Shown piece after piece: positions 1 through 8,183 of a DNA stretch of 45,370 bases. This DNA is from Reticulitermes lucifugus. Its lineage: Eukaryota; Arthropoda; Insecta; Blattodea; Rhinotermitidae. The translations under genes were made by a program, and so were the position numbers. The notes beneath the pieces are model-generated. The model made no database searches and was not told the DNA's origin. It worked only from the letters and a program-made list of their open reading frames with translations. The stretch's first letter is position 1; every line of letters begins with the position of its first letter. The stretch covers positions 33,780 to 79,149 of the forward strand of contig JAKCWW010000205.1 of NCBI GenBank assembly GCA_026260175.1. Direction: 5' to 3'.

Positions 1-66
1 CCCACAATCCCAGCAAGCGAGCGGCCGAAGACCCACGCCTTAGACCGCACGGCCACTGGGATCAGC
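1..66 (-). mobile_element. tRNA-derived SINE, family C, 5' end (cut by window edge)
   Basis: Read on the minus strand this begins GATCCCAGTGGCCGTGCGGT and continues to the left window edge. It matches the 5' part of the complete copy at 39084-39342 with only a few substitutions. The head carries a pol III A-box-like stretch (GTGGCCGTGCGG). The B box lies beyond the edge here but is present in the full copy. Only the first ~66 bases of the SINE are in view, so nothing can be said about its tail or target duplication. Confidence 0.7.
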
Positions 67-756
67 AATGTGTGACGTTTAGGGCTTTAATAAATCACGC
101 CCACAAAACACATTCTCGGTCTTAAGGTCGGTTAACGTTCTTGTTTGTTCATTCCTGCTGCATTCTGAAACTTTCTCAATGTTAATATCTCCAACCATGA
201 AACAGCACTTACCAGCTAGCTATACGAAGTAAACGGTACCTGTTAGTGGCAATTAACTATTATTGGTGTAGTTGTAAACTAACACCTCGAGAGGGCAATA
301 ATTAACATAGTACCCAGCTAATTACATTCATCAGACACGAATCAATAAACGCGGACGAAACTAGACGCAGTGTCACAAAACGTTTAAACTTCTGGGAACG
401 ACTCTAAAAAATGCACGGCATGTCCATAGTGAGATTGATAGAAAGAAATGATGTCGTCATCAGGTTTAATAATTTACTGTGGCTGTGCCTGTGTTATAAC
501 TACTCTGATGTTTTGATGTTTTTTGTAGTAAGGAGATCAGAGCTACTTAACGTAACGTTAATACAAGTTAGGTATTTGCTTGTACTCGCAGCAAACAAAT
601 CTAATGATAATTGTTTATTCTTGAGTCGCGTAGGCGGTGATGTATGAACCCTATTCGAGGGATTATATTTTTCTCTAATTGCTAGTTTCAGCATTAACAA
701 GAATAATACGATTATATTCCGTCTAAACACAACTTTATTCTTAAAGGTTAAGAACA

Positions 757-788
757 GCTACATGTTTCGGCTAGCTCAAGTAGACATC
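757..788 (-). ncRNA. Degenerate hammerhead-like core, minus arm of element 1
   Basis: On the minus strand the order is GATG, a gap, a GCTAGCC strand, then GAAAC and ATGTA. The GAAAC box, the short ACATGT helix III and the GUA cleavage triplet are intact. The CUGAUGA box has lost bases, leaving only GATG, and helix II is shortened. It is probably inactive. It is recognisable mainly because the opposite arm (935-969) keeps the missing part. Confidence 0.35.
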
Positions 789-934
789 AATTTTAACTCG
801 ATATCTTATTACGCCTGAAGCTGCATATTCTTTACATATTTATATATATTATGTAATATCACCTTTGTAAGTCTGAGATCTCAAACCATTAATTGCAACT
901 GTAAATCTTCCTTCTTACTTTCTTCATGTTCAGC

Positions 935-969
935 CTGATGATGGCTACTGTAGCTAGCCGCAACATGTA
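935..969 (+). ncRNA. Hammerhead-ribozyme-like motif, plus arm of element 1
   Basis: CUGAUGA lies at 935-941, followed by one extra U, then a helix II of GGCUA (943-947) pairing with UAGCC (955-959). The A-rich box reads GCAA instead of GAAA (960-963), then C-AUGUA with a GUA triplet. Type I hammerheads with a very short helix III are known from Penelope-like elements. Here the GAAA-to-GCAA change should impair cleavage. A MITE is inserted right after the cleavage triplet. Confidence 0.4.
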
Positions 970-972
970 CCA

Positions 973-1245
973 TAGGCGTAACTTGAGGGGGGGGAGGGCA
1001 AGGGGCAAATCTCCCTCCAATATTGTTTCTACCTACGAATAGTTTTTTTGGCTGCTGAGTTGAAGAGAGGCAAATAAAAAATTGGGGTGACAGTGGGGGA
1101 AAGGGGTGTATGTATAATAAGGACTGGTTAAAACCCATTTCACCTTCTTTCTATCTCGACTCCTCCATAAATGAAAGTTTCTAATACCCATGGTTGATTT
1201 TGCCCCCCCCCCGCCATCCCAGTGGTATTAGTCACGTTACGCCTA
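973..1245. mobile_element. MITE-like element with 10 bp terminal inverted repeats
   Basis: The ends are perfect inverted repeats TAGGCGTAAC (973-982) and GTTACGCCTA (1236-1245). Homopolymer G and C runs lie just inside the ends (G-rich at 985-999, eleven C at 1202-1212). CATGTA occurs at 964-969 and again at 1248-1253, just outside the ends, and fits a target duplication of the ribozyme sequence of element 1. There is no coding capacity in the 270 bp. The superfamily is uncertain. Confidence 0.55.
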
Positions 1246-1376
1246 AGCATGTAGCTGTTCTTAACCTTTAAGAATACGCAACATAACTTTATTATTCTTG
1301 TGATATTGTAAACACAACGGGAATGAATTACCTTAAAATTTAGCATTAACACCAGCATAGAAAGAAACTTTCTATT

Positions 1377-1652
1377 TGGCCGTGCCATAGCTCAGGCGGT
1401 TAGTCGCCGGCCTCCCACCGCGGAGGCCCGGGTTCGATCCCGGGTCAGTCCATGTGGGATTTGTGGTGGATAAAGTGGCACTGGAACAGGGTTTTCTCCC
1501 GAGTGCTTCGGTTTTCCCCTGTCAATTTCATTCCACCGGTGCTCCATTACTCTGAAAAACGAAAAAACTATTCATCTTCATCACAGGGTTGCACAATAAG
1601 CCTCAAGGCTGCGGTGCGTCCGTAGCATCTGCTACGGGGCCCTTCACAAAAA
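1377..1652 (+). mobile_element. Complete tRNA-derived SINE, family A
   Basis: The head resembles a tRNA: an A-box-like TAGCTCAGGCGG near 1388 and an exact B box GGTTCGATCCC inside a perfect CCCGG/CCGGG T-arm. It is followed by a tRNA-unrelated body whose central part (TCTCCCGAGTGCTTCGG) recurs in three other copies here. The 3' end has a small hairpin (CGTAGC-ATCT-GCTACG) and a short A-rich tail. The insertion is flanked by a perfect 12 bp target duplication AAACTTTCTATT at 1365-1376 and 1653-1664, as expected of LINE-driven retrotransposition. It could be mistaken for a tRNA gene; the downstream body and duplication argue against a functional tRNA. Confidence 0.85.
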
Positions 1653-1664
1653 AAACTTTCTATT

Positions 1665-2201
1665 AAAATCAGATATCTAAATCTACCTGCAACTAGACTC
1701 CTTAAAGAGAAACTGTACGTTGTTTGCACAAAGTGAATAAAATTAACCCTGAACGGGGAGATATCGCCTGCCTGTCCTCACGATTGTTACCTCAGAAACC
1801 TCCGAAGAGAAATGTATGAATGTTGATATTTGGGTCTATATTGAAAGCGTTGGTAGAATTTAATTTTGGTTTGTAGTGACGCAATACAGGACACCTATAC
1901 AGGCCTAAGATTTGAAGTTTTCACAGCGGCTTAGATACATATCGTTCTTTTCTGATTTGACATCGTTTTGTCTGGTAAAGTGGTTACCAATGTTTTCGAG
2001 AAACGTACTGCTTTCCCTTACCAGATTACACAGTGTCATACCCAAAAACGACAATGTTAGGCTTAACCCATATTGAACTCCATCCTGAAATGGACATTTA
2101 ATGACAACAAGAATAATAATAAGTTAATTAATCACTCTGTGCTTGGGACTACCTGCCGATTAACCCCCGGCTGTCGCGGTTGTAGCCCCAAGATAGACAT
2201 A

Positions 2202-2202
<1 letters not shown>
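1665..2202. other. Unassigned AT-rich sequence
   Basis: No coding region longer than a few dozen codons, no inverted repeat and no repeat family that I recognise. Confidence 0.6.
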
Positions 2203-2265
<63 letters not shown>

Positions 2266-2272
2266 CATACAT
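2203..2272. repeat. Compound (CA)n(TA)n(CATA)n microsatellite
   Basis: About 14 CA units pass directly into about 15 TA units and then ACAT units, giving some 70 bases of uninterrupted alternating purine and pyrimidine. Overlapping open frames here translate to HTHTHT and YIYIYI and are artefacts. Confidence 0.95.
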
Positions 2273-2285
2273 CTCAAAAAACTAG

Positions 2286-2394
2286 TTGAAGATTCTAGTC
2301 TTCTGGCATGCAGGCAGCAAACTCCTTCGAAACGTTGGTACATACACACAAATCCAAACTGCGTCATATTCCTGAAGACTGCAATCTTCAATAC
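2286..2394. mobile_element. Palindromic MITE, internally deleted copy
   Basis: It starts with TGAAGATTCTAGTCTTCTGG and ends with TGAAGACTGCAATCTTCAAT. The inner part carries TCCTTCGAAACGTTGGTAC, the mark of the palindromic family complete at 22213-22432 and 43577-43775. Most of the left arm is missing. Reverse-strand translation gives a YQRFEGVCCLH-type peptide, the usual spurious protein of this family. Confidence 0.55.
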
Positions 2395-2921
2395 CGCTGT
2401 AAGAACCGTAAGTACTGCATCAAAAGATGGTTAATCGCATAATAAATTGACACGTACCCTTGACTCTAGACCTTCGATTTGAAACATGTTTGTGATTGGT
2501 TAATATTTAACGAAAAAGAAATGAAAGGTATTTATAATCACCCTGTGGTTTGTGCATAGAGATTTTCATCTGCAATAAAAGGGCATCAAGGCTAGTGTGG
2601 CATCCCAACACGATTATCACAAACCAGGCCGTACCTTAGGGCTACTCTGTTATTCAATATTCTGTCTTTCTGGCGGTGCGCTTAATTATCGCACAGCCGA
2701 GACAGCGATCTAGCTTTATTTATGTGTTTACTGCAGTACCTATTCTGTTCGTTTTACAACTCTGCTGACCCAGCAAGGAACACTTAACAGCAAAGTTGGT
2801 TACTTATTACGCCCATATAATTGCAAAGGACAGACACACTTGACAAGAAAGTAGATGGGAAGATCAGCTTCAAACTTCTGAACTTCGGAACGGACTGGCA
2901 GAATCTTAGATATGTAGGCGG

Positions 2922-3062
2922 AGGAGGAGGAGAAGGAAGAAAAAGAAGAGGAAGAAGGTGATGAAGCTTATGATATAGATGATGTAATATGTGTGGGGGA
3001 AGCAGGTACCGGCCCTCGAACTGGGTGCCTTCCGGGTGAGACGCTTTGCCACTGTGCCATTT
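2922..3062 (-). mobile_element. tRNA-derived SINE head, family D, with pyrimidine tail
   Basis: On the minus strand TGGCACAGTGGC matches the pol III A box, followed about 35 bases later by a B-box-like CAGTTCGAGG. Downstream on that strand (2960-2922) is a TTC/TCC-rich tract that may be the SINE tail or a separate purine/pyrimidine repeat. Only one copy is in the window, so the family boundary is a guess. Confidence 0.45.
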
Positions 3063-4465
3063 GAAACATGTAATTCATTCCACTTTGATGCAATCGTGTC
3101 TGCGCCAAACTGTTCCTGGAGAGCGAGAAAAAGGAACCAGCCGTCTTCACAGATTAATACCCACACATCTGCACGATACTCAGCCTCCCGCTAATGACGA
3201 TAGTCTCGTATGCACTGACTGGTTTACTTTGACTGTTTCCACATCGATGTGTTTGCGTTGTCATTTGATGCAGCGAGTGATGGAGCCTGTCTGGTGCTTG
3301 GAGCAAGGGACGTGAATGTGGCCGGCTTCAAGAACACATCCGCACTTGGATGCTTTTTCTAACCATCTGCTTAGTCTTGCGAACTGGGCGTATTATTTAC
3401 TGTTTAATCTTCACATTTTACAATATATACAGTCATATAATTAATTATATTTATAAATTAATAAGTTACGTTTACTACGAAATTTGTCTGTGACGTTCTC
3501 CTGTCTTTGTTAACGTTAAACACACACACGCGCACGCACGCACATGTCAGATGTTCATTTGGAAGAGCTTAAGATGAGAACTCTTGACAACGTAGAAAGA
3601 AATAACATTCCTGATTAATATTAACTTTTTCTTGGATGCGAAATACATTTGAGCCAGTTTTTACAGACACTGAGGCACTGGATTTAAACTTTCATTTATT
3701 TCCAGCTGTCTTCATAAAAAGCCAGACTGTGTTGCGTGTACAGTATTACAGATGACGCAATAATGAACAGCTCTCTGTAAACTGAAACATAGGTATTATC
3801 ACATATATGACTCTTGTTTGCTACCGCACAGATGCATGAGCTTCTAAAGCCTCCGGGCACAGACAAGGAAGCCCTCCAGCTCAAGGCTCATCGAGTAGGG
3901 TCAGGGCTGTTTTTAAAATAAGTATTCATATCCCTGCTGTACACAACACCGTATGTTCCCACATACAATACGCACTTTCTCCTCCAAGCAGCAGCACATT
4001 TTATTCGCATTCCCATAGGTTAAATTATGTAAAGTATATTACTGGAAACTGCCACCAAAAGATAGTTACTTTTTAAAATTCATTTTTATGCATCACACAT
4101 AACGCTTTAATCACAGTTTCCGAAAAAGTAAAAAAAATCGATAAAATTTGGAATCATTTACTTTACGGGCTTATCCATTCTCTCGCCTTAAGAATTATAA
4201 TAAAATACTGCTTTTTGGGGACAGAATTGGTCCCCGTTCTCAGGTTAAAGAGCAGGCCTACTGTTAAAATATATTCAGATGGACCCGAGAGGTAAAGCTA
4301 CTCCCAGCCTCTGGGCCCAAATGAGGTAGGTTTATATCTATGTTTTATCCTAAAGCACGGGTAACGACCCTGTCCCCGAAACGTAGTGTTGTACTTTTTA
4401 GTAATACTTTTAACACGAGAGGGTGATCAGTCAGTAAAGTAAATGCTTCTAAACGTAATACATCA
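3063..4465. other. Unassigned sequence with a short CA/CG tract
   Basis: Nothing recognisable as a gene. An alternating CA/CG tract (3521-3544) is the only low-complexity run. Short open frames do not resemble a known protein. Confidence 0.6.
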
Positions 4466-4524
4466 TCGAGAATCACAGTAGGTTCAGTCGAACACAACAA
4501 TTAATTTATTAAGTATGAAATCAA

Positions 4525-4558
4525 TTACATATTTCCGTCAAACGGGCCATCATCCAGG
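4525..4558 (-). ncRNA. Degenerate hammerhead-like core, minus arm of element 2
   Basis: On the minus strand the core reads CTGGATGA, one T, GGCCCGTTTG, a damaged second helix strand, then GGAAA and TATGTAA. An extra G sits inside the CUGAUGA box and the second helix II strand is mutated, so catalysis is unlikely. The parent motif is clear by comparison with 4689-4716. Confidence 0.35.
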
Positions 4559-4688
4559 TTGCAAGAATGGAAAATTAAATACACAGTTTAGATGGAAACT
4601 GAGATCTCAGTTTCTTATATAAATATAAATATATATGTGTGTCTGTTTTATATAACGGAGTAGAATTGAGTAATTATGTTTTACAATT

Positions 4689-4716
4689 CTGAGGGCCCGT
4701 TGGGCCGAAACATGTT
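4689..4716 (+). ncRNA. Partial hammerhead-like motif, plus arm of element 2
   Basis: Helix II is a clean GGCCC-GTT-GGGCC hairpin followed by GAAAC-ATGTT, giving a short helix III and a GUU triplet. The CUGAUGA box is reduced to CTGA directly before the helix. It is therefore a truncated core and probably inactive. Confidence 0.4.
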
Positions 4717-4812
4717 GTTGAGTTGATGATACTGAATAAATGAATTGTGTTCGACTAAATCTGCTGTGATTCTTGTTATCTAAAACACAACGGGGATGAA
4801 TCATCTTAAAAA

Positions 4813-6583
4813 TAATACACTGTCGTCATAATCTTCTAGAGTTGTATATACATCGATAAAATTTAATTGACTTGTAAACATTTAATAACTTTCACACGCA
4901 TGGTTTGTATAGATGTGAATTTAACTTTTAAAATGAGGACAGGCTGGTAACTCTACAAGCACGGGCAAAGCCCCATCCAGTTCAGGAGTCTGTCATCATC
5001 ATGAAGCGTGTCACCCACCGTCTCACAGCAGCTGTCCACCATGTTGTATGTTTATGTAATCGTAATGGAATGCAGAATAAATGCTAGTTTTTGCTCTGAG
5101 AAGTCTCTGCTGTATTGGAACTGACTCACTGTTGGGTTAAACTACGTGACATATGTGGAGTCTAACAACCTACACTACTTCTTGGCAGTGGCACGGGGAC
5201 CACGGTAGACTGGACGGGTTTATCGCCCAGAGATGCAGAAGTTGATGGGAAGAAACAGCGATCGAATATTACTTAATATTAAATGAAACACTTGGCACTG
5301 TTCGGAACACGCAGCGCCATTCAGCAAGCGCTCCCCACTGCGAGGTGAGGTGAGGTGAGGTTTCGCTCAGTCCTGAGAATCGTGTTTCAACTGTACTTCC
5401 TCTCCCCAAACTGGACAGTTCAGGGCCACGAGTAAGATGATAAGCTTACACACAGATCCTTGCTGTAAGCTGTGTTCGACCTGCGTCCCGGTGAATTTCG
5501 GTGTAATATAGTGCGCGCTCTTGACTCGTCAGTGCAAAAATACTTACTTGAAATCAGTGGACAGAACGCGGCCGTCTGGAAATTAATATCTGTTAACTGC
5601 CATATCTTCTCGGACGCTTTGAGGCTGTTCCAGCAAGAGTTGCCTCTCGTCTTTGTGTCATGTTATTTTCATATCTACAGATATAATTTTTGTATGTTAT
5701 AATTTTGTGGGGGGGGGGGGCGAAAAGTTGCCCGAAAACTGTCACATTTCAATTACGTAATCTAATGTTACATAAACATGCCACGCAGAAATTACATAAC
5801 GTCGAAGTAATTTAATCTAGCGGGCCTATTTGAGGCCCTTCGATGTGTCTGGTCCAGTACCTTGCATACAAGTTTCTTGCCACAAGTTTAGACGATTCCA
5901 AACTGCCGCTGGTAATGTAGTGTTCAGCGCCATTGCCAAGCCTTTATTAACTGTCCTGTAAGCTGCAGGATTCTCTCAATTTCTCTTCCCTCTATCATGT
6001 TCACAAAACTTGAAATCGGATAAAAGCACATCATTTTATTTACTGAGTGAAAACGAATTTCCACCTTCTACGTAAATTTATGAAGCTGCTGGATGTGTCA
6101 TGTGTTAAGAGGCTTTACCAAAACCAGAATGAAGATATTCACTGGAATATGGTTACTGGTACCTTGCGTGCCGAGCTTACGACTCGAAACCACTAGCATC
6201 ACAGCAGGCTGATGCTATCCTGCCAAGCCTTTCTCCTACTACCCACAAAACCGCTAGCTTCAGATAGGGCCGAAAATTCTCTTGCCCCTGGAGACCGCCA
6301 TGCTGACCACCATAACGGACATCAGGAAGAAGATGAGACCGAGCAGTGACGTTACCAGCCGACACCAGCAACGCCTCCGTTTCGCTGTGTTGATCTTTAT
6401 CATGAGAAGTTCTGCCCGATGCATGTCCAGTGTGAAGTCAGGCTGCACAGTCAACAGAGAAACATATCAGCACATGGACTGGCCTGGGATTCAAGTCGGG
6501 TCTAGGCTGTTTGAAGCCGGTAGGCCTATCGACTTTACTCACTAGTCTCCCCAGGTCGTAATCATCAATATTTGTCGCGTAAC
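4813..6583. other. Unassigned sequence
   Basis: No gene or repeat family recognised. Minor features are four tandem AGGTG/GAGGT units at 5342-5361 and a run of twelve G at 5709-5720. A 76-codon open frame at 5472-5702 has no recognisable motif and is treated as chance. Confidence 0.55.
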
Positions 6584-6826
6584 CAGGGCCGGGTAAACCA
6601 GCTAAGCGAAACACGCGGTCGCCAAGGAAGGCAAAATTTGGGGTGGGGGGGGTGGGGGGGAGGAAGAGTCAGGAAACAGGAATAGAGTACTCTGAAAAGT
6701 GCACTTTACAAAACTGACACGAAAAGGCTATTATTACAGTTATGTTGTATTGCAAGTGTGCAGACACAGGAGGATGCTGCCACTTCGCTAAGATTCCGCA
6801 GTGCTGGTGGTGGATGAATGAATGAG

Positions 6827-6893
6827 TATGGAGCACTGATGGAATGATATTGACGGGGAAAAGCTGAATTACTCGGAGAAAAAGAACCTGTCA
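6827..6893 (-). mobile_element. SINE family A fragment
   Basis: On the minus strand it contains TTCTCCGAGTAATTCAGC and CATTCCATCAGTGCTCC, matching the central and distal body of the complete SINE at 1377-1652. The tRNA-like head is missing. It sits 40 bases from an opposite-strand fragment of the same family, inside the hAT-like element. Confidence 0.6.
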
Positions 6894-6932
6894 CAATGCC
6901 ACTTAATCCACTAAAAATTCCACATGGACCAA

Positions 6933-7070
6933 GTGGCAAGTATAATCCCAGGCCAGTCCAGGCGGGCTTTGCTTTGGACACAGTGAAGCACTGGGACAAA
7001 TTTTTCTCCGAGTACTTCGGTTTTCCACTTTCACTATCATTCCATCAATGCTCCACCCTCATTCTTCTAT
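6933..7070 (+). mobile_element. SINE family A fragment
   Basis: It begins with a decayed B box (AGTATAATCCC) and follows the family A body: GGCCAGTCCAGGCGGG, then TTCTCCGAGTACTTCGG and CATTCCATCAATGCTCCA. Alignment by eye to 1377-1652 is continuous apart from substitutions. The head upstream of the B box is lost. Confidence 0.7.
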
Positions 7071-7408
7071 CAGATACACTAAGTAATATGAACAGTTGAC
7101 AACGTCTTTAAACAACACACTTAAAAAGAAAGAGACGAGGTTGATCGCGGCGGCAGGGGGTGACAACACTAAGCTGCGCCTAGGGAGACAAAAACTTTGA
7201 GCCCGTCCTACGCGTACCCACACCTTTGGTCACACCTGTTGTGTATTCCCATTCCCTGATTATATGGTCATGCGGGAAATCAGACTTAGTTAGCTAATGC
7301 ATTGCATAACATGGAACTACAACAGGTGAGCCAGGGCAGCAGCCGTGGCGTTAAGTGGGGGCAGTCAATCACAACTACACTTTGCACTGACATAATATAT
7401 ATATTATT

Positions 7409-7444
7409 CAACATGTTTCGGCTTTGGCTAAAAGCCGTCATCAT
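7409..7444 (-). ncRNA. Hammerhead-like motif of Penelope-like element 3
   Basis: On the minus strand: AUGAUGA (one change from CUGAUGA), one extra C, helix II GGCUUU pairing with AAAGCC around a 5-base loop, then GAAAC-AUGUU. All parts except the first C of the core box are intact. The triplet is GUU. It lies next to the long hairpin at 7470-7584. Confidence 0.45.
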
Positions 7445-7469
7445 GAATTATAAAAATACTTATATAGGA

Positions 7470-7584
7470 CCACTTGCATAAAACACGATAAAATTTCAAG
7501 TGATTGAGATCTCATACTTACAATGTTGTGTGTGTTGTAAAATATCTCAATCACTTGAAATTTTATCGTGTTCTATGTAAGTGG
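7470..7584. repeat. Near-perfect 41 bp inverted repeat (hairpin)
   Basis: Arms at 7470-7510 and 7544-7584 are complementary at 39 of 41 positions, with a 33-base GT-rich loop. Each arm carries AACACGATAAAATTTCAAG or its complement. It lies 25 bases from the ribozyme-like motif at 7409-7444, so it is probably part of the same Penelope-like insertion. That link is inferred from the inverted arms of elements 1, 2 and 4. Confidence 0.8.
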
Positions 7585-7840
7585 CAACTATAGTTGTGGT
7601 ATTCGAAACGACAAGTGTCATCTATCATGCAAAATATCTCTTTCTAATATCTACAAATACGCAAGATAAGAGCATTTCGTATGCTAATAATACAGAAAGT
7701 GACTCGCCTGTTGTGGATGGACGGCTTTATAAGGGAACAAATTTACTTAAATATATTAATTACAAAATGTTTATTAACAATGCAACTGTATTTATTTACA
7801 TAATATCTTAATACACAAATAAATACCTACCCTTTATAAA

Positions 7841-7872
7841 CATGTCCATTTCGGCCCTAGGGCCATCATCAG
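7841..7872 (-). ncRNA. Hammerhead-like core, minus arm of element 4
   Basis: On the minus strand: CUGAUGA, one extra U, a 5 bp helix GGCCC/GGGCC around UA, then GAAA followed by UGGACAUG. The short C-AUGUH helix III found in the other copies is replaced here. GGACAU downstream could instead pair with AUGUCC just upstream of the core. No cleavage triplet is in the expected place. Confidence 0.4.
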
Positions 7873-8144
7873 GGACATCATAATTAGCTCATAATTAAAG
7901 AAGGAATGCTGAAGCTTTTAAAAAGTATTAATTACAAATATAAAACATGTACCAAAGCATCAAATACTAAGAAGCTGATAAAAATCTACATATTAAAACG
8001 TTTCGCATATAATTTAATATAATATTAACAACAGTTGATTAAAATTCATAGAGTGTGGTTGTTTTGTAAATAATCAAATTCGCAGATATTGCATTTTAAA
8101 GCCTTCATTATGTGTCCCTGAATTCAGAGCTAATTATGATGTCC

Positions 8145-8174
8145 CTGATGATGGTCCTAGGACCGAAACATGTC
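8145..8174 (+). ncRNA. Best hammerhead-ribozyme candidate, plus arm of element 4
   Basis: Complete set of core elements: CUGAUGA (8145-8151), one extra U, helix II GGUCC (8153-8157) with GGACC (8160-8164), GAAA (8165-8168), then C-AUGUC with a canonical GUC triplet (8172-8174). Helix III can form only two base pairs, as in Penelope-type hammerheads that are thought to work as dimers. The unpaired U before helix II departs from the classical core and could reduce activity. No obvious helix I partner is seen next to the triplet. Confidence 0.5.
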
Positions 8175-8183
8175 AGAAATTGG

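Larger units (their letters stand above)
733..1345. mobile_element. Penelope-like inverted-repeat element 1, interrupted by a MITE
   Basis: Two arms face each other. The minus-strand arm (733-788) and the plus-strand arm (about 931-969 resuming at 1248-1275) share GATG..CTA..GCTAGCC, AACATGTAGCTG and TTCTTAACCTTTAAGAAT. Both arms hold a hammerhead-ribozyme-like core, the hallmark of pLTR ends of Penelope-like retroelements. The plus arm is followed by a tail (about 1284-1340) containing AACACAACGGGAATGAAT, which recurs after element 2 as AACACAACGGGGATGAAT. No reverse transcriptase or GIY-YIG coding remains, so this is a non-autonomous or collapsed copy. Assignment rests on the ribozyme motif and architecture, not on a search. 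Confidence 0.5.
4466..4812. mobile_element. Penelope-like inverted-repeat element 2
   Basis: Arms at 4466-4558 and 4689-4772 are inverted copies. Shared landmarks are AATCACAG / TGTGATT at the outside, GTCGAACACAA / TTGTGTTCGAC in the middle and a GGCCC stem next to GAAAC at the inside. The right arm is followed by an asymmetric tail with AACACAACGGGGATGAAT, almost identical to the tail of element 1. The ~130 bp spacer has no coding capacity. The layout of inward-facing arms plus a one-sided tail matches collapsed Penelope-like insertions. Confidence 0.55.
6584..7210. mobile_element. hAT-like non-autonomous DNA transposon
   Basis: The left end is CAGGGCCGGGTAAAC and the right end reads, inverted, TAGGACGGGCTCAAA. 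They are imperfect terminal repeats of the CAGGGCCGG type. Flanking 8-mers CGCGTAAC (6576-6583) and CGCGTACC (7211-7218) match at 7 of 8 positions, the length expected of hAT target duplications. Just inside each end is a related block, TCGCCAAGGAAGGCAAAA on the left and GCGCCTAGGGAGACAAAA on the right. The interior holds a G-rich run near 6641-6660 and two opposite fragments of SINE family A. No transposase remains. Confidence 0.55.
7841..8180. mobile_element. Penelope-like inverted-repeat element 4
   Basis: Arms at about 7845-7925 and 8093-8178 are inverted copies. They share CATCATCAGGGACATCATAA and TTAGCTC, and diverge towards a ~165 bp AT-rich spacer. Each arm's outer end holds a hammerhead-like core. 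No protein-coding remnant is present in the spacer. Confidence 0.6.

Noticed and set aside
1383-1453. tRNA gene suggested by intact A- and B-box-like sequences
   Set aside because: The segment continues into a SINE body with a 3' tail and is flanked by a 12 bp target duplication; related headless copies occur elsewhere in the window.
2149-2434. Open frames encoding HTHTHT / YIYIYI / CVCVCV
   Set aside because: Direct translation of the CA/TA microsatellite.
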